This document shows, one piece after another, positions 12,359 through 22,896 of a stretch of DNA of 64,000 nucleotides. The number at the start of each line of letters is the position of its first letter. The stretch's first letter is position 1. Both the position numbers and the translations under genes were made by a program. Below the pieces are notes generated by a model. The model searched no databases and was not told the origin of the DNA. It saw only the letters and a program-made list of their open reading frames with translations. The stretch spans positions 72,001-136,000 of the forward strand of contig WHSA01000609.1 in NCBI GenBank assembly GCA_012931725.1, in the 5' to 3' direction. This stretch comes from Litsea cubeba (taxonomy: Eukaryota > Streptophyta > Magnoliopsida > Laurales > Lauraceae).

Positions 12359-12494
12359 AACGTGGCAAAACAAATTGTTAATACATATAAATCGAGTACA
12401 GGGTGGTCACACATTGCTCACACGATTCTATCTAACGAATCCTCGCCACATACTTAAGATTTCTAGTTTCTTTTATTTGCCTGAAACATGTCCC

Positions 12495-12506
12495 GCTCTG
12501 ATACCA
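12495..12506 (-). other. Gypsy primer binding site (tRNA-iMet)
   Basis: On the - strand it reads TGGTATCAGAGC, complementary to the 3' end of initiator tRNA-Met, four bases inside the 5' LTR end at 12511. It fixes the orientation and the LTR boundary. Confidence 0.92.
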
Positions 12507-12510
12507 ATCC

Positions 12511-15484
12511 TGTCGCGACCCCAGACCGGGATTAGGGAAAAAGCCAAGTCCGGGATCGGGACGCTAATGATGCCACGCCACGTGCATCTTTTTGGCTAAA
12601 CTGCACACGGAATTAAAAGAACATTTATCCGTGCACGTGATTTTCCACAGGGTTCCGCGGTGAGGATTATCTTTACACATCATCTCACATATAACCATAT
12701 CAAATACATTCTCAAGATTGCGGAAGCGTGTAGTAAATCATAATAATGTTATTCCATCCCATAAACGAGATTGACCTATGATTAACATCACAAGATATCA
12801 GAATGAGCAATGATCATAAGCATAATTCCCCAAAAGTAAAGTTAAGTGTATTTACAAAACATCAGTTGATTAATGTCCCAAAATAACGGTCAACAAAGGC
12901 CATACAACCAAATGAAACCCAGAATAAAGTATCACAAGTTCCCCAAAATGTGTCGTTCTCAAGGTAAGGCCGAATATCTAAATGACATCATCGGCTTGCC
13001 ATTCAATCACTCGCTGCGATTCACCGACCGCCTCCTCAGGCTCCTCCTCAATGGCAATAAGCTCGGGACCTGAGTACCAAATAAATGGATCAGACACGAC
13101 GGTCTGGCAGGTGGGTGAAAAGATACAACAATAATAAAACAATGATACTATGCAAGAGTTTAGAAAACCTGTGTATGAATAATGAATTTCATAAAAGATA
13201 ATGCATCATTTGTTAAATAGCAACATGAACGATATGAAACAGTAGAGGTACCAAGGATAAGGAACTGTCAAGATGGCAACCACACAAAGCTACATCCTCT
13301 CTCACCGAAGTGAAGAGAGCGTATACCCTTACAGGATCATTGACCTCAGTCACACAAGGTGAGGAGGGACAACGATAAATACTATAATATACATATATAT
13401 ATACTCTGCGGGACTACGGTAGCGATCCGGCTAAAAACTCTGCACATTCCATACTGCAGCTGACTATCAGGAGGGGAAGGAACCCCAAGTCGGTGGATCA
13501 AACCGACGAGGTCATCCAAGCTCAGTGGTGCCGACTCATAGGTCAAATACGATAAATCAAATCATATGCATAGTAAGAAACGGGGTGCCAAGAAGCACAA
13601 AATACACATCCATCTCAAGTCAACATATACAGGCTAGCAAAAGCTAAGCACATCTCTTCTAGTACTCTCGAAACAGTCGAGTCATATCATGTGGTTTGAA
13701 ATCTCAAAATAGGAGTTTGGTTGAAAATCGAATACATATAGTTTCCCATACCTCTACAGGTTAATAATGGGGTTTCTAGAATTGAATCAGTGTGAATAGG
13801 GTCCCGTATGTCGATCATGATGTAATTTGGTACTCTTTAAGAGTTAGGGACATTCCGGGTCCTTATACACATTGGTCAATTTAGAAAATCTCATGGAATC
13901 TCCATGACGAGGTTCCTCCTTCCTCCGGACTTCAGGCAATGCCTTACAAGTCCTTAAATAACATTGGGGCTCCAAACAATACCTCACCACTACAACCCAT
14001 CACAATTTACCCAATTCTTTCATGGGTTTAAACGCATCATTACAGGTTCAATGTCTTCAAATAAGAAAAGAAGGGATAGAGCTGAATTGGACTTGAGTAT
14101 GGGCTCGAAATGAATCTGGAGAACAGTCCCCTAATTCCCTTTATTTTGCAGTTCATCTCATTTCAGTCCGATCGATCGGACTCATTGGCGGATCGATCGG
14201 TCCTGAAACGTTATCAGTTATTTACAGTCCGATCGATCGGACCTGATGGGCGATCGATCGGACAGCGACGAGTCTCAGCCCATTTGATTGAATTCCTCTT
14301 TTGTCCAACCCGTATCCATTTCCTTTCTTTCCCCTTCTTCCAAACATAACTTCAGGAATATTTGGGCCCTTCCTTGACCTCCTCATCTCATCAAATCATC
14401 ATTCAAAATCAATAGTGCCAAACTATCAAGCATGATAAACCATTAAAACCTATTAATGAAGATAAGTCAAGATTTTGCATAAAACATGATAAACATATGA
14501 GAATCATTTCATCCACTTGCCTTGGGTCCAATGCAAATCAAATTGAGCTCTAATCACCTCTCAAGCCCACAATCAAACACCTATACAAAAACCCCCAAAT
14601 CCAACCCTAGAAATCAAAATCCAAGCAAAACAAAACGAAATCTCCCAATAAACGAAATGGAGCTTCTCTAGGGCTAAACAAACAAGATTCTAAAACTTTT
14701 AGGAAGATCACTTACAAGGAAGTTCTTCAAAAAACAAAGTGTTGTCCAAAGGAAGTCTTGAAGTGGGCGGTTTCCTTTGAAAATGGTGTCAAGATGAAGC
14801 CCTTGAGACGAGGAAGAAGATTGTAGCCTTTAATTTTCTATTAGCACTAGCTTGGTGGAAGATTGAAGATGAAGAAGCAAGAAAAAGGCAAGGGAAAACC
14901 CTAGGGCTGGAAATCTCTTCTCCTTTTAGGGTCTTAGCAAAGAATGGGAGGATTAAGAGAAGAGCCCTCCTTATATAGTAAGTGGGGATGGGGCCCACAA
15001 CTTAAAAGACTCCTCAGACTCAAAACATGGCTTTTGGGGCTTCAAACGACTTCGACGAAGAAGACAAAGTTGATCGGCGAAATTTCTAGTTTTCAAAAAG
15101 TATATATTTTGCACGTTTTGGTGACATTGAAATCAGTGTTCAGATTTTGGATGAAAAGACCATTTTGCCCTCAATTTGTGAAAAGTCGGGTTTAGGGTCC
15201 TCAAATGGAAACGATGGCAACATGAAAGTTGTAGGGATTAACAAGATAAGTCCAATGGGGTTAAAAACTACAATTTTTGGAAATCATCGGTAAACCCCCA
15301 ATCTCACACATTTCGTAACAAGAACTCCCAAAGGGTCCCCACAAGTAAAAAGGCTCTCCAATTCTTCAAAGCTATTATAAAAGCTATTCTAATCCCCAAC
15401 TAATCCAAAAACCACTAAACACACTTAAAACTAAAACACAACTTAATTAACTCTGATCGAGGTCTCTCGGGTCGGGGTCTTACA
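12511..15484 (-). repeat. Gypsy 5' LTR (2974 bp)
   Basis: Upstream LTR of the - strand element, adjoining the PBS. It carries the palindrome cluster (14166-14265) and the TATA box (14971-14977) in the same places as the other LTR. The close similarity of the two LTRs suggests a younger insertion than the degraded coding region implies. No host gene is visible inside. Confidence 0.95.
14971..14977 (-). promoter_or_regulatory. TATA box of gypsy 5' LTR
   Basis: TATATAA on the - strand followed by GGAGGG, the promoter position expected to transcribe the element. Inferred from sequence only. Confidence 0.55.
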
Positions 15485-15646
15485 ATAGGAAAGTTTCTCC
15501 CTTTCAGCAATGTGCATCTCCATTAACTGAGACCACACATCATAGTTTGATTCGGTTAGGCTAATTCCGATATATAAATTACCTTTAGAATGAACAATGA
15601 CAGGGGGTGTTTTTGTTCCTGACTGTTCATCCTTTTCATTACTCAT
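15485..15646 (-). pseudogene. Copia 1 gag, N-terminal part
   Basis: A start codon at 15644-15646 opens a frame with the copia gag N-terminus (IVHSKGNLYIGISLTESNYD and DVWSQLMEMHI). It runs into the gypsy LTR at 15484 and resumes at 4568 in the same phase once the 5-bp duplication is taken into account. So the gag was still in frame here when the gypsy landed. The start is ~110 bp downstream of the LTR, typical of a short copia leader. Confidence 0.87.
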
Positions 15647-15739
15647 CTTTCTGCAACCACACCTGAACAAACAAGATAAGAGGTGTGGGTGAATTAGTAT
15701 AGGTGATTCATTGCAACATAACTCTTGAAAGTGTGTGAA

Positions 15740-15755
15740 CCAAGCTCTGATACCA
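15740..15755 (-). other. Copia 1 primer binding site (tRNA-iMet)
   Basis: On the - strand TGGTATCAGAGCTTGG abuts the LTR end (ATCA) with no spacer, the usual copia arrangement. Confidence 0.93.
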
Positions 15756-16056
15756 TGATAAATTTGATGTAAACAAAACATATAGCAGAGAAGAGAAGAA
15801 TGAGAGAGTGACGCGAGGAGAGATGTATTGTGTAAGCATATTTTTTCATTCAATATTACAACCCATATATAGGAATACATATGAGAATATCACGTCAACT
15901 AAATCAATGTAAATTAAGGTAATACTTGGGAATTAATGTGATCAATCCCGTAATACATTCAATCCCTGATTTTCCTCCATTCCATTCAAATCTTCAAAAT
16001 CAATCAATTAATGATTCAATCCCTGATTTTCCTCCATTCCATTCAAATCTTCAACA
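15756..16056 (-). repeat. Copia 1 5' LTR
   Basis: 301-bp copy nearly identical to 66-365, with the same internal direct repeat and TATA-like site. It lies next to the PBS, so it is the 5' LTR. Confidence 0.92.
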
Positions 16057-16217
16057 TAATTGGCCCTCTGACTAAAAAGGCCCCAAGTATCTCTGGTAGT
16101 GTGAGACCTTACATAGCGAGTCTTATAATCACCAAGCAGAGAAGATCCCATTGTAAAAGGACTTCACTGGTTGCAATCGCTCAAGTATTGTATTTCGCAT
16201 CGATCCATGGACATTAG
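16057..16217 (+). other. Possible exon remnant beside the copia insertion
   Basis: Right of the LTR a frame stays open for about 50 codons to a TAG at 16215-16217 and includes SVRPYIASLIITKQRRSH. Joined across the copia to the left flank, it follows a splice-acceptor-like TTTTCAG. I do not recognise the protein. It could be the terminal exon of a host gene broken by the copia, or chance. Nothing upstream is visible in the window to decide. Confidence 0.25.
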
Positions 16218-16718
16218 GGTGAGATTGGTTTTTATCAGTCTTCCAATTTATCTTTTCATTAACATTTGATATTGAAAAACAAAGTTTTATTTATTATTTT
16301 ATTATTATTATTACTATTATTATTAGCAATATTATTTTGCTGAGTTGCTACATTGGAAGACCTACATATCGATCATTTGACATGTTTGTGATACTAACAT
16401 ACTAACACCACTCAACTATGAATGTGTGTTCGCTGAAAACAAGTATGTTTAGATGATATACTTTCATGGAGTACAGTTGTTTTTTTTTTTTTTTCATTCC
16501 ATCTTGTCTAGGGCTTATTTTCCTGAATTATTAACTTGTTTCAGCCAATATAAATGAGGGTGAAATGGATGGGATCTTTTTGTTTCATCGATATGTAATT
16601 TTCTATTTAGAAAATAAGTAAATATATAACAAACCATACCCTGCTCAGCAATGCTCTAGTCTAGGTCTATTTACTGCAGAATCTTGGGTATGTCCAACAA
16701 TTTCTCTCATGGTGGAAC
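16218..16718. other. Non-coding flank, AT-rich
   Basis: No gene seen. Contains an (ATT)n-rich stretch at about 16290-16335 and a T run at about 16480-16494. Confidence 0.6.
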
Positions 16719-16721
16719 TTA

Positions 16722-17677
16722 GGGCACATTTGGTAACGGTAGAGGAATCTCCAATTTAGAAGATTCCTTACATCCCCTTGGGAACTAGGCTATCCTCCAT
16801 GTAGATCTTTGCAAGGAGGAATCATTGCATGCCACTTTTGGATTGGTTAGTGGACACAAATTTCACCAAATCAATCCATGGGGAACCTAGACATGAAATG
16901 TGACATCGTAGCGATGTAGTCTTCTTAAATAAGATGAGCGGTTCCGATTGTGATTTAAGACTCACAGAAGTCCAAAAATCCTCATCTATTGGTCTGGAGA
17001 ATTTCACAGTTTTCCTAAAATCCATGATAAATCATCAGCTGAAATTTGACCCATAGTTGTTTTTCACCTTATCAGGAGCATGAATGGATTTTAGGAACCC
17101 AAGGAAACTAAAAAAACAAAAGATAGAAAAAATTGATTGCTTGTAAAATTCATGATGGGCACATATGTTATCCAAAAGTTTTACGTTTTTACTCATGTTT
17201 TTCTCAATATCCATAATGAAATTAGGAGCTGAAAATTGGCTCTGTAGCCATTTCTAGCCTTTCAAAGAATGTGAACATTTCAAATCGCGAATTAGGGCCA
17301 ATTAGGGCCCTACAGAAGTCCATAGGCATATCTAACAGTCTTAAGCTTTTCGTGAATTTAGCAAAATCTGTGATGGAACTGGTTGAGATTTGTTCCCCTA
17401 GCTTTTTTTAGCCTTCTGAAGAGGGTGAACGATTCAAAACATGATTTAGAGAGGCCCACAATAATGAAAAATTTGAAAAGTTTGACTGCAGGCACCTTTT
17501 TGCGCTTGCAACAATTTTGCTAGTACAATGGGGGTTCGGCTCTGATTAGGAAAATTTGTGAATTATGGATTTTGCTATCCATTTGATCGATCCTTGTCTA
17601 CAACAAACATGGACTTTCCTTGATAGCACGGAAAATAGAGTAGGATTCCTCTCTGCATATTTTTACCAAATGCACCC
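16722..17677. mobile_element. PIF/Harbinger-like non-autonomous DNA transposon
   Basis: Terminal inverted repeats GGGCACATTTGGTAA and GGGTGCATTTGGTAA (13 of 15 identical) bound 956 bp, flanked on both sides by TTA (16719-16721 and 17678-17680). A 3-bp TTA duplication with GGG-TTTGGTAA ends is the PIF/Harbinger signature. A further GAGGAATC motif is mirrored inside both ends. No transposase frame is present, so it is non-autonomous. Confidence 0.78.
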
Positions 17678-17799
17678 TTAGTGAGTTTTCTTAGCCATTA
17701 CTATCAATCCATCGCTGAGGTTTACTTTTAAAATCATTCCACCCACATTATTTATCTTCGAAGTAGTGTGTCAATGAAGTCACTTTACCATTTTCATAT

Positions 17800-17951
17800 A
17801 GCCAGTCCTTCTTTTAGCTCAAGTGGTAAGGCATATCCGTATCCAGAGATAAAACCAGCGATAGATCGTTAAGTATGTTGGATATGGACTTGGGGTATCT
17901 AGTAACGTATGTGTTGGTGTGTGAGTAAGCACCAGAAGCAAAAAAGAAAAA
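17800..17951 (+). repeat. Possible tRNA-derived SINE relic
   Basis: TTAGCTCAAGTGGTAAGGC resembles a pol III A box in plant SINE heads, and about 130 bp later the sequence ends in an A-rich tail (AAAAAAGAAAAAA). A clear B box is missing, so this is a weak call. Confidence 0.3.
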
Positions 17952-18680
17952 ATTGTAACGTTAGAGGCTTCAAAAAAAGAACCTTGTTTTTCCAGACAAG
18001 CTCAAAAAAGCCCCCATATTTTATAAGTTTACTAAGACATCCTTGATCTGATTGCCAAAATATATATAACTGTTAGTTTTTATAGACAAACTAGAAATTT
18101 CCCGTGCCTGAAGGCACAATGCACCACCGGACCTGGATATGCCTCAGACCGACCGAACCTAGGTTCCAAGCGTCTCGAAAGCAAGTCCAACCATAAAATG
18201 GATTCCACAAAAAAAAATTCAATTGATTGCCAAATGATATAATTCCATTCATTCATGAAATCTTTAACCCAATTTGCTCATCTCATCTTCTTATCTTGGT
18301 CCCATCTCATCATCAATGAAGTAGTGCTTTTAAAAAAAATGAAGGGATGGCAATACCCGTAAATAACTCAAACATGCTGACCCTTTTTGCTTTTGATGGG
18401 GATGGCTAGAACTTGTAAATTCCTCTAACTTTTAGCCCCTTTTCTTTTAAATGAAAAAGCGATAGCAATACATGTAAATAACTCTAACTTGCTGCCCCCT
18501 TTTGCAATCCCCTCTTAAATCCAAGGGTCCAAAATATCCCTTGGATTTAAGTACATAGATCCAATGGTCTAAAATGTCTCAGGATTTAAAACATGAGCTG
18601 CCATATTATATAGATGGCAAGAATATCCTTTGTTTAAGCTTAGCAAGTCTTACTAACTCAACTCAAGTTAGGGTCCCAGT
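17952..18680. other. Non-coding upstream flank
   Basis: No gene recognised. Includes an imperfect direct repeat (about 18347-18395 and 18460-18507; units share GCAATAC, CGTAAATAACTC and CCCTTTTGC-like segments). At about 18104-18135 the hairpin-like TTCCCGTGCCTGAAGGCAC resembles sequence near some plant Helitron ends. Confidence 0.4.
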
Positions 18681-18910
18681 GCGTGAATGGGTTGCATTGA
18701 TCAACACTGGGCCCCCTACTTAAAACCTCAAATAGGAGTGTCCCTTTTTTGCGAATTCATCATTTGAGTTTGTTTTCAATTGTAAATTGGTCAAGAACAA
18801 AAAGTTCGAGAATATAAGTACCTTTTGTATAGCTTGAGTGTTAAGTTTTAGTAAAACACAAAATATAAAAGCCTTCTTGAGGTTGTGTAAAAATGTCGGA
18901 GTCTTTTGTG
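18681..18910. repeat. Dispersed repeat, copy A
   Basis: About 230 bp that resembles 53617-53877: both run from a GCGTGA-TGGGTT segment through ATTGATCAA, a GGGTCCC/GGGCCCC segment, TCATTTGAG, and end in GGTTGTGT-AAAATGT. It is an old, diverged repeat of unknown type. Confidence 0.5.
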
Positions 18911-19411
18911 AACCCCATACATTATATATAAAAGTCTTAATATAATATGCCAATACATTAGTAGTTGAGTGGTATTGGCATATTGGTATCACACTAGTGT
19001 CCAAGGATTGATTCATGTGTCTTCAATTTCAAGGGCACACCCACATATATTATTATGTGGGAAATCGCCCCAGTTGGACTTAGGTCCACCTCTAAAACTG
19101 GATTAAAAATCTTGGGTCCACCTCCAAAATCTACATGAGAATTTTGGATCTGCCACCAAAACTCACATGAAAATCCTAGGTTAATTTGACCAAAAAACCC
19201 AATTACTTGTTTCGGTCCGCTCCCTTAAAAGAAAAAATCGAGTCCACCACTGTTTAGGTTGATAGTATCACTATGCCAGTGAAATAAAAACCCTCTTAAT
19301 ATAATATATCATCAATATGTATCTATTTATTCAGATCTCTCCCTATGTGTGTGCGCGTACATATGTGCGTGCATATGCAAGTGTGTGTGCGTGTTTGTGC
19401 TGAATGTACGT
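18911..19411. other. Non-coding, low-complexity
   Basis: No gene seen. A TG/CA-rich purine-pyrimidine tract lies at about 19340-19400. Confidence 0.55.
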
Positions 19412-19419
19412 AACTTGGA

Positions 19420-19635
19420 CAGTGGCAGACCCATAATTTTCATTTGAGGGGTGCGGGCCCAAGCAGGAAATTGTATTTTGGGAACTTAGAATTTTTATGT
19501 GGGTTTTGGGGGCAGACGGTGGATTCTTATGTAAAATTTTAAAGCATAGCTAGAGTTTTCACTATGATTTTAAAAGCGGGCCGAGGTTCAATGGGTGTGT
19601 TCGCCCCCATGTGGATGTACTTGGGCCTGCCTCTG
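19420..19635. mobile_element. hAT-type MITE
   Basis: 216 bp with inverted ends CAGTGGCAGACCCA and CAGAGGCAGGCCCA (12 of 14), flanked by a perfect 8-bp duplication AACTTGGA (19412-19419 and 19636-19643). An 8-bp TSD with CAG-TG-type ends is the hAT signature. It is too short to encode anything. Confidence 0.88.
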
Positions 19636-19643
19636 AACTTGGA

Positions 19644-20301
19644 CCCATACATGAATGTCAATCAAGTCCAAAAAGATTATCAGAGATCCGTTCACCTCCA
19701 TAAACAAAAACCTCACACATGCCTACTCTCTTATGCACACTAATTTCAATTTGATTGTTATTTCTTCGGTAACCAACCAAGAGGGTTAGGACCCATATTA
19801 GAGACCCTATCTCTCGGAGATAAATTAGGGATTTACATGGGTCAGAACATGAACCATACCGGACCTTTAACCGAACCCGTTTCTAAATTACCTAGAGGAC
19901 TAAGATCCAATTTCAAAATGGGTTGACTTCTATTTCATTATTATTTTTTTCCTAAAATAAAGAAATCATTCAACTCACAATATTGCATTAAGTCTACTAC
20001 CTCCAAGACTAAATATTTAAAAAACGACCAACCAATCTTGATTTTAAGCTACAATAATAAAAAAAAACATTAAAGACTCGTATATTGGGTCCTCGGTCTA
20101 TGGGTCGGGACCTAAATGGATCTAGAATTGGACCCATTTATCAATCGGCACTTACATTGGGTTCGGACCTGATCAATCCGTATATGAATCAGAACCTAAA
20201 TTAGGTTCCAACCGTGGTTTTTACGGGTTGGAACTTCCGAATAATTAGAAAAATGAATATCCGTTTATATTCCTTCCTATAATGTTTGCTAGCTGCTGCA
20301 G
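19644..20301. other. Upstream flank of the polygalacturonase gene
   Basis: No gene. From about 19800 to 20240 the sequence repeats short GGGTC, GGACC and AACC motifs (for example GGGTCGGGACCTAAATGGAT), a low-complexity texture common in old plant non-autonomous repeats. Confidence 0.45.
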
Positions 20302-20308
20302 TATAAAA
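20302..20308 (+). promoter_or_regulatory. Candidate TATA box of the polygalacturonase gene
   Basis: TATAAAA lies 141 bp before the first in-frame ATG. It is the best core-promoter match in the upstream 200 bp, but no transcript start is shown. Confidence 0.35.
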
Positions 20309-20448
20309 TTTTGTCCTCGAGATATATGTCCACTCCTAGGTTAAGAATTTGTCCTAGAAGACATAGCATCGGCTCCCGCCGGGTACCCAATTTCACTTGA
20401 ATACAACCATTACCTACAAATATTGGATCAATATTCTCAATAAAAACA

Positions 20449-20595
20449 ATGAGATTCTTTTTTGTGCAGGAAATTTTAATGAGTTTCATCATCTTATGTT
20501 TTGCTACCTCGGCGTCAGCCCGCTTTCTGGGGGACTCTAGTCTCCATCCTGAAGTGGAAGCCGTGACAGCTGGAGATGCAAATGGAGATACCCAG
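20449..20595 (+). CDS. Polygalacturonase exon 1
   Basis: 49 codons from ATG to GATACCCAG before gtaaaa. It encodes the signal peptide and a short lead-in (EVEAVTAGDANGDTQ) in the place of the usual GA-GDG-TDDTQ strand; the aligned glycine-aspartate positions differ. A second in-frame ATG at 20479 gives a tidier signal peptide. It follows TTCTTTTTTGTGCAG, which looks like a 3' splice site, so the true start may be 20479 after a 5' UTR intron. Confidence 0.75.
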
Positions 20596-22853
20596 GTAAA
20601 AGAAAACTTACAAAAAAAGGCCCAAGGTAAAATTATACAGGAAGAAAAAACTCTACCCATCTCTTTCCCTAGGCTGTAGGCAGGCCTCAATCAGGGATGG
20701 AAGGAGGGTGGTTGCCCTCAATTTTGTGGGTTCACTCTCAAAACAATAAGGGTTGTGGAGTTCAATCATGGTGCCCATCTATTGAAAATCCAATCATTTA
20801 AAAATGAAAATCCTTCCCTTCAAAGGCTGAGTCCAAGTTTTATGCCAATAGGAGTTGGACCTATTAGAAGATCAAGCTTATGGCATTCTTCATCATATAT
20901 GTTCAATTTTATTCTTATATGTATGAGATTAGTACCTATTCGAGTAAAATTTGAAAAAAAAATTCACTTAAGAGGAGGGAGTTTATCTTGAACAGTTGGG
21001 ATATTCAATAGGTGGGCTCGACTATTAAGTTCCACACCACTCACAAGAAGTGTGAGTGAGACATTCTAAGGATCCGGAATCCTAACTCCACATTATCATT
21101 CCATTGGTACCTTAAAGCTATCTTTTCATAATTTAGTGAATAGATTTAGATTTTTCCCTCAACCATCTGTGCCTAATGTAGGCATTATAGCCCATCAATG
21201 GACTCATTTTTCTACCAAAGAAAAAAGGAGCACATTTAACCTATTGATAGAATTTCATTAATTAATAGTAGCTGGATTGATTTACATGTTATTAATCCTA
21301 CATGGGCACTACTTTTATTAGAGTAAGGCTCTGTTTGGTAACTCTAATCTATCTAATAAGAGCTAATTAAATTAAGGTCTAATTTTTAAGTTCAAATTTA
21401 TAATTAGACTGTTTGGTAAAATTATAAAAAAAAAATTCTTATTTTATAATTGAGTATTTGATAACCATCTAAATAAGTCATCCTCATCGTCTTCCTTGGG
21501 ATGGTTGTGCCAAGAGAAAAGTAGCAGAGAAAGAAATCATGAAATGGCTTCCCCGACTTTAGAAAAAAAAGTATGAAAAAAAAAAAAACTACTCAAAGCA
21601 ACTTATGTTTAAGAGCTTAAAATCACTTAGTTCTAAATATAAGTTCTAATTTTAAATCATGGTTAGAGTTTTATCAAACACTCTAAATTTTAATAAGCTC
21701 TAAATCATTTAATAAGTGCTTATTTTTAGAGTTACCAAACAAGCCCTAAGATACATATCTCAATGTTAAAACTAGGAGAAAACATTATTTTGAATGGTTT
21801 GGATTCATGATTGTGAGCCTTCTATTTCCATATTTTAACTGCCTCAAAAGAATTTGAGATATAATGTTTTGAAGACATGTCGAGTTATTTTCAAATTAAA
21901 AATTTTTCTTCAAATATTATTAAAAAAGGAAGCAAAAAACAAAATTAAATGATTAGCAATAAATCAATGATTGACTATCGCTTGCCCCCTTGCAAGAAAA
22001 TTCTAGCTCCGCCACTAGATTTAATTAGTTATATGATTTACCTAACTAATCGAACTTGGGTCTGGGTCTAAAATGAACCCAGGTGTGCATATATATCATC
22101 ATCAAAGCCTTGCACCAACTATGATGAGTTACCAATATGAGCTTTTTATTTTCATTCTGATCTTTCATGTGCCAAGCCCAAGTGAAGGAGGAGCATAAAA
22201 CTTTTGTCAAATCTACAATATGTGAGTGCATGTGTGTGCATATCTTTTAAGAACCTATTTAAACATATTTGCATACATGATAAATATGCATTTTATATCA
22301 TATTATATAAGTGGAATTCTACAAAATGCTCATTTTAAGAACTCCCCTTTTCAACCCATATTTTAGGGCATGGGGCCAGCTTCAAGTCAATTCAACCCTT
22401 TCATAAAAACTATGAATTGGCACAAACCCAAGATTTATTCTTTTAGTAACAATATCCACTCTTAGATTAAAAAAAAACAAAAAGAAAAAGAAACCTAAAC
22501 TGCATGGTGTGTAGCATTTAACTTTAGGACTTAAATCTAATGGCTTGTATCATTCGACTGGATTATAACTTACATTTACCTCATTTTACTTATAGACATT
22601 TCTATCACCCGGCACCAGCCCTTTGTTGTCATGCATCTAGGAGAGCTTTATTTAGTGGGGCAGTTTTCTACTTTTAAACAATTCCATCTCGACATGGACC
22701 CCTCCTCATTTGACTAGATTATAACTTACATTTACCACATTTTACTTATAGAAATTTCTATCACCCCCAGCCCTTGGTTGTCATGCATCCAGGAGAGCTT
22801 TATTTAGTGGGGCAGTTTTCTACTTTTAAACAATTCCATCTCGACATGGACCC

Positions 22854-22896
<43 letters not shown>

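Larger units (their letters stand above)
4569..15484 (-). mobile_element. Ty3/gypsy chromovirus (Tekay/Del type) nested in copia 1
   Basis: Long LTRs (4569-7538 and 12511-15484) begin TG and end CA, with a perfect 5-bp TSD (ATAGG). The PBS (12495-12506) matches initiator tRNA-Met, four bases inside the 5' LTR. The PPT is at 7539-7553. The - strand internal region codes gag, protease, RT, RNase H, integrase with a C-terminal chromodomain-like segment. Integrase after RNase H is the gypsy order, and the chromodomain-like end places it among chromoviruses; the Tekay/Del assignment rests on long LTRs and domain style and is inferred. Several stops and one homopolymer frameshift make it non-autonomous. 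Confidence 0.94.
66..16056 (-). mobile_element. Ty1/copia retrotransposon 1 (host of a nested gypsy)
   Basis: Two ~300-bp direct repeats (66-365 and 15756-16056) begin TG and end CA and are nearly identical. On the - strand the 5' LTR is the right-hand copy, followed by a primer binding site complementary to initiator tRNA-Met (15740-15755). A purine-rich tract (PPT, 366-381) precedes the 3' LTR. Flanks GAATT and TAATT form an imperfect 5-bp target-site duplication. Domain order gag, protease, integrase, RT, RNase H on the - strand is the copia order. Without the gypsy inserted at 4569-15484 the element would be about 5 kb. Frameshifts, stops and an altered protease motif make it a dead copy. 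Confidence 0.93.

Noticed and set aside
20689..22014. hAT-like element enclosing the Tourist MITE in intron 1
   Set aside because: The right end CTCCGCCACTAG is hAT-like but the left end is weak and no 8-bp duplication was found.
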